Source: Nonomuraea jiangxiensis
Lineage (GTDB): Bacteria > Actinomycetota > Actinomycetes > Streptosporangiales > Streptosporangiaceae
Direction: 5' to 3'
NCBI RefSeq assembly: GCF_900099965.1
Contig: NZ_FNDJ01000015.1
Coordinates: 62,001 to 126,000 of the forward strand
DNA length: 64,000 nt
How positions within the stretch are numbered: position 1 is the first letter of the stretch; every line of letters starts with the position of its first letter. The position numbers were made by a program, and so were the translations under genes. The notes below the pieces were generated by a model that was not told the DNA's origin, did no database searches, and was given only the letters and a program-made list of their open reading frames with translations. Shown here piece by piece: positions 17,245-25,516 of the stretch.

Positions 17245-19095
17245 TCAGCCGAGGGCGTGGTCGAGGTTGAAGGCGGCGCTGATGAGCGCCAGATGCGTGA
17301 TCGCCTGCGGGAAGTTGCCGAGCTGCTCGCCGGTGTGCCCGATCTCCTCGGCGTACAGGCCGACGTGGTTGGCGTAGGTCAGCATCTTCTCGAAGGCCAG
17401 GCGGGCCTCCTCCACCCGGCCGGCGCGGGCGAGGGCCTCGACGTACCAGAACGAGCAGATCGAGAACGTGCCCTCCGGCCCCTCCAGGCCGTCCGGGCTG
17501 GCCACCGGGTCGTAGCGGTAGACCAGCGAGTCGGAGACCAGGCCGCGGCTCAGGGCGTCGAGGGTGGACAGCCACTTGGGGTCCGTCGGCGAGACGAACT
17601 TGGCCAGCGGCATCATCAGCACGGACGCGTCCAGGACGTCGTCGTCGAAGTGCTGCACGAACGCCTGCTGCGTCTCCGACCAGCCGTTGTCCATGATGTC
17701 GTGGTAGATCGCGTCGCGCGCCCGGCGCCAGCGCGGGAGGTCGGCGGGCAGGCCGCGCTGGTTGGCCACCCGGATGGAGCGCTCGATGGCCACCCAGCAC
17801 ATCAGCCGCGAGTAGACGAAGTCCTTGCGCCCGCCGCGGGTCTCCCAGATGCCCTCGTCGGGCTGGTCCCAGTTGTCGGCGACCCAGTCCGCGATCTTGC
17901 ACACCTCGTCCCAGCGCTGGCTGGAGATCGGGGTGCCCCACTTGTTGTAGAGGTAGATGGAGTCGATCAGCGCTCCGTAGATGTCGAGCTGGAGCTGGGT
18001 GACGGCGGCGTTGCCGATGCGTACCGGCTCGGACTTGCGGTAGCCCTCCAGGTGGCGCAGCTCCTCCTCCGGCAGGTCCTTGCGGCCGTCGATGCCGTAC
18101 ATGATCTGCAGCGGGCCGGTGCAGCAGCTTCCGGCGAACGGGACGTGGTTCGACAGGAAGGTCATGAACGCCTCGGCCTCCTCGGTGAAGCCGAGCCTGA
18201 GAAGCGCGTACACGCAGAACGCGGCGTCGCGGACCCACACGTAGCGGTAGTCCCAGTTGCGCCCGCCGCTGAGGTTCTCCGGCAGGCTGGTCGTCGGGGC
18301 GGCCACGATCCCGCCGGACGGCGCGTAGGTGAGCAGCTTCAGCGTGAGGGCCGAGCGGTGCACGACCTCCCGCCACCTGCCGCGGTAACGCGAGGCCGAC
18401 AGCCACTTCCGCCAGAACCGCACCGTGGCGGCGAACTCGGCCTCCGCCTCCTCGATCGGGCAGCCGCGCGGCTCCACCCCGGCGCGGGTCCTGTCCAGGG
18501 CGAACACCGCGTGCTCGCCCTCCTGCAGCTCGAACCGGGCCCAGGCGTCGCGGCCGTCGGTCTCCATGGGCACGCTGGCGGAGAGCGCGAGGGACAGGGA
18601 CGGCGACTCGAACAGCGTGTGCGCCCTGTCCTGGACGACCGTGTGGGACTGCCTGGCGTAGTCGAAGCGGGGGGCCACGTGGACGCGGAAGGGCAGTTTG
18701 CCGCGTACGCACGAGACCCGGCGGATCAGCCGGTGCCGGTCGGCCTCCTGGGGGTCGTCGGGGATCGGCATGTAGTCCTGGATCTCGCCGACGCCGTCCT
18801 GGGCGAAGAAGCGGGTGATCAGCACGTTGGTGTCGGGGAAGTAGAACTGCTTGGTCCTGGCCGGCACGTCGGCGTACAGCTGGAACGAGCCGCCCCGGTC
18901 GGCGTCCAGGATCGAGGCGAACACGCTGGGGGAGTCGAACCTTGGGCAGCAGTACCAGTCGATCGTGCCGTTGACGCCCACGAGCGCGACCGTGCGCAGG
19001 TCGCCGATCAGCCCGTGGTCACCGATCGGCAGATACCGCGAGTCCTCGGGGGGCCCGGAAGCCCCGGACGCCACATACTCTGTTTCTGCCCCCAT
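17245..19095 (-). CDS. GH15 trehalase/glucoamylase-like glycosidase
   Basis: About 616 residues in the GH15 (alpha/alpha)6-barrel family. The N-terminal GDHGLIGDLRTVALVGVNG plus TIDWYCCPRFDSPSVFA is the classic start. RNWDYRYVWVRDAAF is the conserved substrate-binding stretch, PDEGIWETRGG carries the probable general acid Glu, and EEIGHTGEQLGNFPQAITH carries the catalytic base region. Actinomycete members of this length are often trehalases, though some act on other alpha-glucosides. The enzyme has no signal peptide and should be cytoplasmic. ATG 19095 was chosen to match usual family N-termini; ATG 19164 would add 23 residues. Divergent from the P-loop kinase. Confidence 0.85.
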   Translation of the reverse strand: MGAETEYVASGASGPPEDSRYLPIGDHGLIGDLRTVALVGVNGTIDWYCCPRFDSPSVFASILDADRGGSFQLYADVPARTKQFYFPDTNVLITRFFAQDGVGEIQDYMPIPDDPQEADRHRLIRRVSCVRGKLPFRVHVAPRFDYARQSHTVVQDRAHTLFESPSLSLALSASVPMETDGRDAWARFELQEGEHAVFALDRTRAGVEPRGCPIEEAEAEFAATVRFWRKWLSASRYRGRWREVVHRSALTLKLLTYAPSGGIVAAPTTSLPENLSGGRNWDYRYVWVRDAAFCVYALLRLGFTEEAEAFMTFLSNHVPFAGSCCTGPLQIMYGIDGRKDLPEEELRHLEGYRKSEPVRIGNAAVTQLQLDIYGALIDSIYLYNKWGTPISSQRWDEVCKIADWVADNWDQPDEGIWETRGGRKDFVYSRLMCWVAIERSIRVANQRGLPADLPRWRRARDAIYHDIMDNGWSETQQAFVQHFDDDVLDASVLMMPLAKFVSPTDPKWLSTLDALSRGLVSDSLVYRYDPVASPDGLEGPEGTFSICSFWYVEALARAGRVEEARLAFEKMLTYANHVGLYAEEIGHTGEQLGNFPQAITHLALISAAFNLDHALG

Positions 19096-19282
19096 GCCCT
19101 CAAAATACGCATCTGAGGGAATCGGCAGGCTCTGCTGTTCGTCAAAATGGCCACAGATCTTCATGAACGTGAAGGCGTGCGCCGCCCGGTACAGTGCCTG
19201 GGCAGGCAGAGGGGTGTCCGGGTCTGGAGGTGGGCAACCGTATGGGACGTACGTCGTGCCGCCGAGCGGGCGGGGGAGCGGG

Positions 19283-19924
19283 ATGACCGGCGCGCGGCTG
19301 CTCCGGCGCGTCCGCGAGCTGGTCGAAGCCGACGACCGCGTGGTGATCGGCATCGCGGGATGTCCGGGCGCGGGCAAGACGACGCTGGCCGGCTGGCTGG
19401 CCGAGCACCTCACCGCCGCCGGGCTGCCGGCCGTGTGGGTGCCGATGGACGGGTTCCACCTGGCCGACGTCGAGCTCGAACGCCTCGGACGGCTGGCCCG
19501 CAAGGGCGCCATGGACACCTTCGACGCCCACGGCTACCTGGCGTTGCTCCGCCGCATCCGCGCCGAGACCGCCACCCTCGTCTACGCGCCCTCGTTCGAC
19601 CGCGAGATCGAGCAGCCGATCGCCGGCGCCATCCCCGTGCCGCCCGCCGCGCGGGTCGTCGTCAGCGAGGGCAACTACCTGCTCGCCCGCGACGAGCCGT
19701 GGCGGCAGGTGCGCGCGGTCATGACCGAGGTCTGGTACGTCGACCTCGACGACCGCCTGCGCCTGGACCGCCTCGTCAAGCGGCACATCCGGTTCGGCAA
19801 GAGCCCCGACCACGCCGCCCGCTGGGTGGCCGAGGTCGACGAGCCCAACGCCGAGCGCATCCGCGCCACCCGGGGCGACGCCGACCTCCTCCTGGACTTC
19901 GACACCCTGGCCCTGTCCCCGTAG
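19283..19924 (+). CDS. P-loop nucleoside/sugar kinase-like protein
   Basis: A 213-residue kinase of the uridine kinase/phosphoribulokinase superfamily. Walker A is GCPGAGKTT, followed by a substrate loop VPMDGFHLADVELERLG. The lid region RLVKRHIRFGKSPDHAARWV ends in DEPNAERIRATR. The MDGFH motif places it in a subgroup annotated as nucleoside/nucleotide kinases and including FrcK-like fructose kinases and pantothenate-kinase relatives; the substrate is not certain. ATG 19283 follows GGGGAG. It stands alone between the divergent GH15 enzyme and a TetR gene, so a role in trehalose or sugar metabolism is possible only by proximity. Confidence 0.82.
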   Translation: MTGARLLRRVRELVEADDRVVIGIAGCPGAGKTTLAGWLAEHLTAAGLPAVWVPMDGFHLADVELERLGRLARKGAMDTFDAHGYLALLRRIRAETATLVYAPSFDREIEQPIAGAIPVPPAARVVVSEGNYLLARDEPWRQVRAVMTEVWYVDLDDRLRLDRLVKRHIRFGKSPDHAARWVAEVDEPNAERIRATRGDADLLLDFDTLALSP

Positions 19925-19959
19925 ATCCAGGCACAGGCTCGCAGGCGCGGTTGTCAAGG

Positions 19960-19973
19960 GCGAATGTTCGTTC
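19960..19973. promoter_or_regulatory. TetR operator copy upstream of the TetR gene
   Basis: GCGAATGTTCGTTC at 19960-19973 is the exact reverse complement of the GAACGAACATTCGC found at 20592-20605 in front of the FAD monooxygenase. It lies 14 bases before the TetR start codon at 19988, where it would give autoregulation. Confidence 0.7.
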
Positions 19974-19987
19974 TACGTTGGGATCCC

Positions 19988-20590
19988 ATGGCACGCATGC
20001 CCAAGGAGCACCTCGAAGCCCGTCGCCGCCAGATTCTCGACGCCGCCCGGCGCTGCTTCGTCCGCAACGGATTCCACGCCACCTCCATGCAGGACCTCCT
20101 GGCCGAGGCCGAGTTGTCGGCGGGTGCCGTCTATCGCTACTTCGGGAGCAAGGACGACATCATCGCGGCGACCGCCTCCGAGGCCCTGGCCGAGGTCGCG
20201 GCGGCGTTCGCGGCCGATGACGGCGCACCGCCGCCCGGCCTGGACGACGTGGTGGACCTCGTGCTGGGCGTAGAGCGTCCCCCGCTGTCCGGGTCGCGGG
20301 AGTCGGCCCGGTTCCTGGTGCAGGTCTGGGCCGAGGCGCTGCGCTCACCGTCGCTGTCCGCGCGGCTGAAGGAGGTCATGGCCGAGGCGCGCGGCGTGGT
20401 CGGGGGCCTGGTGGCGCGGCACCAGGAGCGCGGGCAACTGTCCGCCGACGTCCCGCCCGAGCAGGTGGCCGACGTCCTGATGGCTCTGGTCGACGGCTTC
20501 CTCGTGCGGCGGGCGGTCTACGGCCACGCGGATCCGGCGGCCTTCAGGAACGGCCTGCGCGCCCTGATGTCGGTGCCCGCCCCACGATAG
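19988..20590 (+). CDS. TetR/AcrR-family transcriptional regulator
   Basis: A 200-residue regulator. The N-terminal helix-turn-helix is typical: RRRQILDAARRCFVRNGFHA, then SMQDLLAEAELSAGAVYRYF and GSKDDIIAA. The C-terminal ligand domain is unlike any specific subgroup I can name. ATG 19988 gives the usual short N-terminus. A copy of its probable operator lies just upstream, and two more copies lie between it and the flavin monooxygenase 85 nt downstream on the same strand. It therefore very likely represses itself and the monooxygenase until a small aromatic or drug-like ligand binds. Confidence 0.88.
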   Translation: MARMPKEHLEARRRQILDAARRCFVRNGFHATSMQDLLAEAELSAGAVYRYFGSKDDIIAATASEALAEVAAAFAADDGAPPPGLDDVVDLVLGVERPPLSGSRESARFLVQVWAEALRSPSLSARLKEVMAEARGVVGGLVARHQERGQLSADVPPEQVADVLMALVDGFLVRRAVYGHADPAAFRNGLRALMSVPAPR

Positions 20591-20591
20591 C

Positions 20592-20658
20592 GAACGAACA
20601 TTCGCTCTTGACCGAGCGCGCCGAGACATGCTCTCCTCAAGAGAACGAACATTCGTTC
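20592..20658. promoter_or_regulatory. Two palindromic TetR operators before the monooxygenase
   Basis: A perfect palindrome GAACGAA-CA-TTCGTTC lies at 20643-20658, and a copy with one changed base, GAACGAACATTCGCTC, lies at 20592-20607. The proximal site lies about 17 bases before the monooxygenase ATG at 20676. With the copy at 19960-19973 there are three matching sites around one TetR gene, which makes this the likely operator of that regulator. Confidence 0.8.
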
Positions 20659-20675
20659 AAGCGAGAGAGGGATCA

Positions 20676-22316
20676 ATGACGGCGGACGCAGACGTGCTCA
20701 TCGTCGGCGCGGGGCCGACCGGCCTGGTGCTCGCCATCGAGCTGGCCCGGCGAGGCGTGATCCCGCGGATCATCGACGCCGCGGGCGCCGACCACCGGGA
20801 GAGCCGGGCGGTGTCGATCGTGGCCAGATCGCTGGAGCTGCTGGACGACCTCGGGCTCGCCGAGGCCGCCATCGACAGAGGTGTCCCGCTGCACGCGCTC
20901 AACTTCTACCAGGGCGCCACGACCCTGGCCGAGATGGACGTGACGGCCGTGGACTCCCCGTTCCCGCTGGATCTGTGCATCCCGCAGTGGCAGACCGTCG
21001 CCCTGCTGCGCGAGCGTGCCGCGGAGCTGGGGGTGAGCGTCGAATGGGACACCCGCCTGATCGGGCAGCGGGCCGGGGAGCACGGCGTCAGCGTGGAGCT
21101 CGCCCGCGGCGACGGCCGCCGCCTGCACGGCGAGACCCGCTGGCTGGTCGGCGCCGACGGCGCGCACAGCACGGTGCGTGAGGCGGCGGGGATCGCCCGG
21201 GTGCGAGCCGACCTGAAACGCGGCTTCATCCTGGGCGACCTGGCCGCGGACTGGCCGCTCAGCCGCGATCGCTTCCACGTCTACTTCGACAGGTCCGGCG
21301 TGCTGGCGGTCTTCCCCATGGCCGGGGGCCTTTGGCGGGTCCTGGCCGGCACGCCGGACGACCGGCCGCCGGAGACCCCCGGGCCTGCGGACTTCGCCGC
21401 CTACGTCGCCGGCCGCTCACCGCTGGACTCCCGCGTCCGCGACCTGCGATGGAGCTCGTCCTTCGTGGCCCGTGAGAGCCTGGCCGCCCGGCTCCGCCAC
21501 GGCCGGGTCCTGCTGGCCGGCGACGCCGCGCACAGCCACAGCCCGGTGGGCGGCCAGGGCATGAACACCGGCATGCAGGACGCCAGCAACCTGGGCTGGA
21601 AGCTCGCGCTCGTCCTCACCGGGCGCGCCCCGGAGGCCCTGCTGGACAGCTACCACGCCGAGCGCTGGCCCGTGGCCAAGGCCGTGGTCGACGCGACCTC
21701 GACCGCCACGCGAGTGGCCACCGCCGGCACGCTGGTCGCCCGCCGGGCCAGACGGCACGCGCTGCGCCTGCTCGGCCGGCTCAACCCGGTGCAGCAGCGG
21801 CTCTCGAACGCCTTCGGCGAGCACCTCGTCCACTACCGCGGCAGCGACCTCGTCTCCGAACGCTGGCAGCAGTCGCGGGCCAGGGCCTGGAGCGACGCCT
21901 CCCGTACCGGGCCGGCGGCCGGGGAGCTGGTACGCGACGCCTATCTCGAGAACCGCTCGGGACCGGTGGCGCTCCGTCACCTCCTGCGCCCGCCGGGCCA
22001 CCACCTGTTCCTCTTCGCGGCGGACCTGACCGACCCCGCCGCCCTGGCCGGCTGGCAGGCCGCCGCCCGCCGGGTCATGGCCGGGCACGGTGAGGTCCAC
22101 CTCGTCACCCGCGGCCACCTGCCGCCCGCCGCCGGCCCCGGCATGGACGGCGCCCTCGCCGACCTGCGCAGCGACGCGCACAACCGCTACGGCGTGCGCC
22201 GCCCCAGCCTGTACGTGATCCGTCCGGACAACTACGTCGGCTACCGCGCCGATGACGCCGACCTCACGCCCGTCACCGGCTATTTCCGCACCCTGACCGG
22301 CTACACGCCCGGATGA
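20676..22316 (+). CDS. FAD-dependent aromatic monooxygenase (PheA/TfdB-like)
   Basis: A 546-residue class A flavoprotein hydroxylase. It begins DVLIVGAGPTGLVLAIELAR (FAD-binding GXGXXG). The second FAD motif is HGRVLLAGDAAHSHSP followed by VGGQGMNTGMQDASNLGWKL, and a thioredoxin-like C-terminal region ends ITP-like in DLTPVTGYFRTLTGYTPG. Enzymes of this build hydroxylate phenolic substrates with NAD(P)H and O2, and relatives inactivate rifamycins or tetracyclines. ATG 20676 follows GAGAGAGG. The gene sits behind TetR operators, so it is inducible. A role in aromatic degradation or antibiotic inactivation is inference. Confidence 0.87.
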   Translation: MTADADVLIVGAGPTGLVLAIELARRGVIPRIIDAAGADHRESRAVSIVARSLELLDDLGLAEAAIDRGVPLHALNFYQGATTLAEMDVTAVDSPFPLDLCIPQWQTVALLRERAAELGVSVEWDTRLIGQRAGEHGVSVELARGDGRRLHGETRWLVGADGAHSTVREAAGIARVRADLKRGFILGDLAADWPLSRDRFHVYFDRSGVLAVFPMAGGLWRVLAGTPDDRPPETPGPADFAAYVAGRSPLDSRVRDLRWSSSFVARESLAARLRHGRVLLAGDAAHSHSPVGGQGMNTGMQDASNLGWKLALVLTGRAPEALLDSYHAERWPVAKAVVDATSTATRVATAGTLVARRARRHALRLLGRLNPVQQRLSNAFGEHLVHYRGSDLVSERWQQSRARAWSDASRTGPAAGELVRDAYLENRSGPVALRHLLRPPGHHLFLFAADLTDPAALAGWQAAARRVMAGHGEVHLVTRGHLPPAAGPGMDGALADLRSDAHNRYGVRRPSLYVIRPDNYVGYRADDADLTPVTGYFRTLTGYTPG

Positions 22317-22355
22317 CCCGGGCCGCGTGACAGCGGTCCATGTCGCGTTCGGCGG

Positions 22356-23624
22356 TCAGGTGGAGGTGCCGGTGCCGGCCTCGGTGGCTTCGGCCAGCTC
22401 GGCGTCGCGGGTGCCCAGGCGGGCGTGCTCGTCGACCGCGGCCTGGTTGCGTTCGGCGCGGGCGAGGTCACGGTGGCCGAGGGCGAGGATGCCCACGCCG
22501 ACCAGGATCGCGCAGGCACCCACCACGAAGGGCACGTGGACGTTGAAGCGCTCGGCCAGCTTGCCCGCCGCGAACGGGGCCAGGCCGCCGCCGATGAAGC
22601 GCACGAACCCGTACGCCGCCGAGGCCACCGGCCGGTCCACCGGCGCGACCATCATCACGGCCTGGGTCGTCAGCGTGTTGTTCACGCCGATGAACACACC
22701 CGCCACGATCACGGCCACGATCAGCACCACCCGCTGGTCGACGAAGGCGGCGATGACGAAGACGGTGAGCGAGAACAGGGTCAGGTTGCCGTAGAGCGTA
22801 CGGGCCAGGCCGAGCCTGCGCTGCAACCACGGCGCCCCGGCCACCGAGAAGATCGCGACCATCAGGCCCCAGCCGGTGAAGACCAGGCCGAGGTGGATGG
22901 CGTCCAGCCCCATCGGAAAGGGGGCGTATCCGAGGACGGTGAAGAAGCCCCAGTTGTAGCAGAGCGCGGTCAGGCTCATGATCAGCAGGCCGCGGTGGCG
23001 CAGCGCCCGGATCGGGTCGAGCAGCGAGGTCCTGCGGGCGGGCCTGGGCTGGGGGCGTACGAGGAGGATGGTGGCGAGCAGGGCGATGCTCATCAGGGCC
23101 GCGACGCCGTAGAAGGGGCCGCGCCAGCTGATGCCGCCGAGGGCGCCGCCGAGCAGCGGGCCGATCGCGATGCCCAGGCCGAGCGCGGCCTCGTAGAGGA
23201 TGATCGCGCCGCTGAAGCCGCCGCTGGCGGCGGCCACGATGACGGCCAGGGAGGTCGCGACGAAGAGCGCGTTGCCGAGGCCCCAGCCGGCGCGGAAGCC
23301 GATGATGCCGCCGATGCTGTCGGAGGAGCCGGCCAGCGCGCTGAACACGACGATCAGCACGAGGCCCGCGATCAGCGTCCGCTTGGCGCCGATGCGGCTG
23401 GAGACCCAGCCGGTCACCAGCATGGCGACCGCCATGACGACCAGGTAACTGGTGAACAGCAGCGTCACCTGGCTGGGCGAGGCGCGCAGGTCGGAGGAGA
23501 TGGCGGGCAGGATCGGGTCGACGAGACCGATGCCCATGAAGGAGATCACGCAGGCGAAGGCCACCGCCCAGACGGCCTTCGGCTGCCGGAACGGGCTGGG
23601 GGCGCCCGTTTTCGGTGCTGTCAT
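22356..23624 (-). CDS. MFS drug-efflux-like transporter
   Basis: A 422-residue transporter with twelve predicted helices. The signature between helices 2 and 3 is GWVSSRIGAKRTLIAG, and the central loop lies near RPQPRPARRTSLL. The N-terminal region resembles the DHA1 group (FMGIGLVDPILPAI is typical). The last 40 residues are polar and rich in A, E and R. Probably a proton-coupled exporter of hydrophobic compounds. ATG 23624 is preceded by CGGAG eight bases away. It lies 92 nt downstream of the MarR gene on the same strand, the usual pairing of a MarR repressor with the pump it controls. Confidence 0.88.
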   Translation of the reverse strand: MTAPKTGAPSPFRQPKAVWAVAFACVISFMGIGLVDPILPAISSDLRASPSQVTLLFTSYLVVMAVAMLVTGWVSSRIGAKRTLIAGLVLIVVFSALAGSSDSIGGIIGFRAGWGLGNALFVATSLAVIVAAASGGFSGAIILYEAALGLGIAIGPLLGGALGGISWRGPFYGVAALMSIALLATILLVRPQPRPARRTSLLDPIRALRHRGLLIMSLTALCYNWGFFTVLGYAPFPMGLDAIHLGLVFTGWGLMVAIFSVAGAPWLQRRLGLARTLYGNLTLFSLTVFVIAAFVDQRVVLIVAVIVAGVFIGVNNTLTTQAVMMVAPVDRPVASAAYGFVRFIGGGLAPFAAGKLAERFNVHVPFVVGACAILVGVGILALGHRDLARAERNQAAVDEHARLGTRDAELAEATEAGTGTST

Positions 23625-23716
23625 TCAGGTGCTCCGGTGATGGGGGAAGGGGTGCCCCGCGCCGCCGCCGCCGTCATGGGGGGGCGGGTTTTCCGCGGTT
23701 GCGGCGGTTGCGGGGA

Positions 23717-24220
23717 TTACAGGGATGCGGGGAACGCCGGGGGTGCTGGGGGTGTCGGGGGCGATGGGGGCGACGGGGGGAGGGCGCCGAGGGCGTGGGC
23801 GGTCAGGCGGTCGAGGGCGGGCAGGGCCGCGGCGATGGCGGCCCGGTCGGCCTCCGAGAGCTCGGCGAGCAGCTCCGCCAGCCGCTTGGCCTGCGCCGCC
23901 CGGCGCCTGGCCAGCTCCGCCCGCCCGTGCTCGGTGATGGCGGCCACGACCACGCGGCGGTCGGCCGGGTCGGGCAGCCGCTCGGCCAGCTCCTCCCGCT
24001 CCAGCCGCGAGATGAGCTGCGTCATGGCCGGCTGGGTGACGCCTTCGAGCACGGCCAGCTCCGTGATCCGGCGCGGCCCCAGCCGCTCCAGGCTCGCCAG
24101 CGTGGACAGCGACGTCATCGAGAGGTCCCGGGGCGTGTCGAGCAGGCGCATCATCGTCTTGATCCGCCCCAGGCCGGCCGCCAGCTCCAGCTCGTCCACA
24201 TGAGGGGTGTTCGGCTCCAT
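23717..24220 (-). CDS. MarR-family transcriptional regulator
   Basis: A 167-residue winged-helix regulator. The DNA-binding core is LERLGPRRITELAVLEGVTQ, then PAMTQLISRLEREELAERLP, with the wing DPADRRVVVAAITEHG. The C-terminus after residue 145 is an unusual low-complexity run of PPSPPSPPTPPAPP, encoded by a G-rich repetitive stretch at about 23725-23775. MarR proteins bind palindromes and release them on binding phenolic ligands. An A/T-rich inverted repeat lies directly before its start (24228-24248). It probably controls the MFS pump downstream. There is no Shine-Dalgarno, so the message may be leaderless. Confidence 0.88.
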   Translation of the reverse strand: MEPNTPHVDELELAAGLGRIKTMMRLLDTPRDLSMTSLSTLASLERLGPRRITELAVLEGVTQPAMTQLISRLEREELAERLPDPADRRVVVAAITEHGRAELARRRAAQAKRLAELLAELSEADRAAIAAALPALDRLTAHALGALPPSPPSPPTPPAPPAFPASL

Positions 24221-24227
24221 AAGGGAT

Positions 24228-24248
24228 TTATATCACTAGCTCATATAA
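24228..24248. promoter_or_regulatory. Probable MarR operator
   Basis: TTATAT (24228-24233) and ATATAA (24243-24248) form a perfect inverted repeat around a 9-nt spacer that also contains the palindromic CTAG. It ends 8 bases from the MarR start codon and overlaps the stop codon of the histidine kinase gene. Such an A/T-rich island in this GC-rich DNA is a strong hint of a promoter and operator. Confidence 0.6.
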
Positions 24249-25516
24249 GGCTCGTATGCATCCCTGGGCGGAGGCAGGCGGAGGGTGGCGACGGCGCCGC
24301 CGTCCGCCGCGTTGGCGAAGGTGAGGGCGGCCCCGATGACCCGGGCCTGGCCCAGCGCGATGGTCAGCCCGATGCCGTGGTCCCGGCCGCGTTCCGGGGT
24401 GCCGGTCCGGAAGCGGCGCGGCCCGTCGGCGAGCACGGCGGCGGGGTAGCCGGGGCCGTGGTCGCGCACGACGATCGTGGCGGCGCTCACCGAGATCTCG
24501 ACCGGCGGGGCTCCGTGGCGGGCGGCGTTGGCCAGGAGGTTGGCCAGGATCCGGTCGAGCCGGCGCGGGTCGGTCTCGGCCGTGGGCCGGCCGGCGACCG
24601 TGACCCGGCCGTCGAGCCCGCTCCGCGCCAGCGCCGCCCGGACGAGCTCGGCGACCGGCACCGGCCGCAGGTCGGCCTGCTCGATGCCGGCGTCCAGGCG
24701 GGAGATCTCCAGCAGGTCCTCGGCCAGTGTCCGCAATGCCTGGACCCGGTTCGTGACCAGGTCGGTGGCCTCGCCGGGCGGCAGCAACGTGACGGCGGCG
24801 ACCAGGCCCATCAGCGGGGTACGCAACTCGTGGGCGACGTCCGCGGTGAAGCGCTGCTCGTTCAGCAGCCGGTCGCGCAGGCTGTCGGCCATGGCGTCGA
24901 CGGTGCCCGCGATCTCGCTGATCTCGTCGCGGCCCCCGCATTCCGGCGTCGTCCTGGCGTCCAGGTCCCCCGCGGCGATGCGCCGGGCGGTGGCCGCCAC
25001 CCGCCGCAGCCGGCGGTTGGGCAGCTCGGCGGCCAGTGCCGACAGCGGGACGACCACCGCCAGCACCGTCAGTGAGGCGATCGCCATGTGCCGGTCGAGC
25101 GCCTCCAGACCGCGCAGGTCGGAGCCCATGTCGACCTTCACCGCCAGGATGCGGCCGCCGACGGCCTGGGCGGCCCACATCCACGGGATGTCCGGCCGGC
25201 GGTCGTCGTACCAGGTCACGAAGCCGTCCGTGCGCGCCAGCCGGGCGCGCACCGCGGGCGGCGGCGGCTCCTGCGCGAAGCTCGGCGTGCGGCCCGTCTG
25301 GCGGTAGGTGTGGACCGCGGGCAGCAGGGCGGTCACGGCCCGGTCCCCGCCCTCGCCCAGCAGCCGCTCGTACGTGCTGCGGTGCACCAGCAGCCCTACG
25401 GCCAGGGCGACCGCGCAGGCCGCCGTGGCGACGAGCGCGGCGATCTTCCAGCGCAGCGACCGCCACGCCGGATTCGCACGGGACGCCTCAGCGTCGGAGC
25501 TTGTAGCCGAATCCAC
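24236..25516 (-). CDS. Sensor histidine kinase
   Basis: About 426 residues. One helix near the N-terminus (KIAALVATAACAVALAVGLLV) and a second after an extracellular loop (MAIASLTVLAVVVPLSALAA) frame the sensor. HAMP-like sequence (RRIAAGDLDART) leads to the dimerisation/phosphoacceptor helix FTADVAHELRTPLMG and the ATPase domain with NLLANAARHG, RDHGPGYP and HGIGLTIA. It would autophosphorylate its His and pass phosphate to the response regulator encoded just upstream. The start is uncertain; GTG 25516 gives a 29-nt overlap with the regulator gene. Signal unknown. Confidence 0.85.
   Translation of the reverse strand: MDSATSSDAEASRANPAWRSLRWKIAALVATAACAVALAVGLLVHRSTYERLLGEGGDRAVTALLPAVHTYRQTGRTPSFAQEPPPPAVRARLARTDGFVTWYDDRRPDIPWMWAAQAVGGRILAVKVDMGSDLRGLEALDRHMAIASLTVLAVVVPLSALAAELPNRRLRRVAATARRIAAGDLDARTTPECGGRDEISEIAGTVDAMADSLRDRLLNEQRFTADVAHELRTPLMGLVAAVTLLPPGEATDLVTNRVQALRTLAEDLLEISRLDAGIEQADLRPVPVAELVRAALARSGLDGRVTVAGRPTAETDPRRLDRILANLLANAARHGAPPVEISVSAATIVVRDHGPGYPAAVLADGPRRFRTGTPERGRDHGIGLTIALGQARVIGAALTFANAADGGAVATLRLPPPRDAYEPYMS

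Noticed and set aside
19988..24220. The idea of a secondary-metabolite cluster (two FAD monooxygenases, TetR, MarR and MFS genes)
   Set aside because: There is no PKS, NRPS, terpene or RiPP core gene in the window; the genes fit better as separate resistance or catabolic modules.
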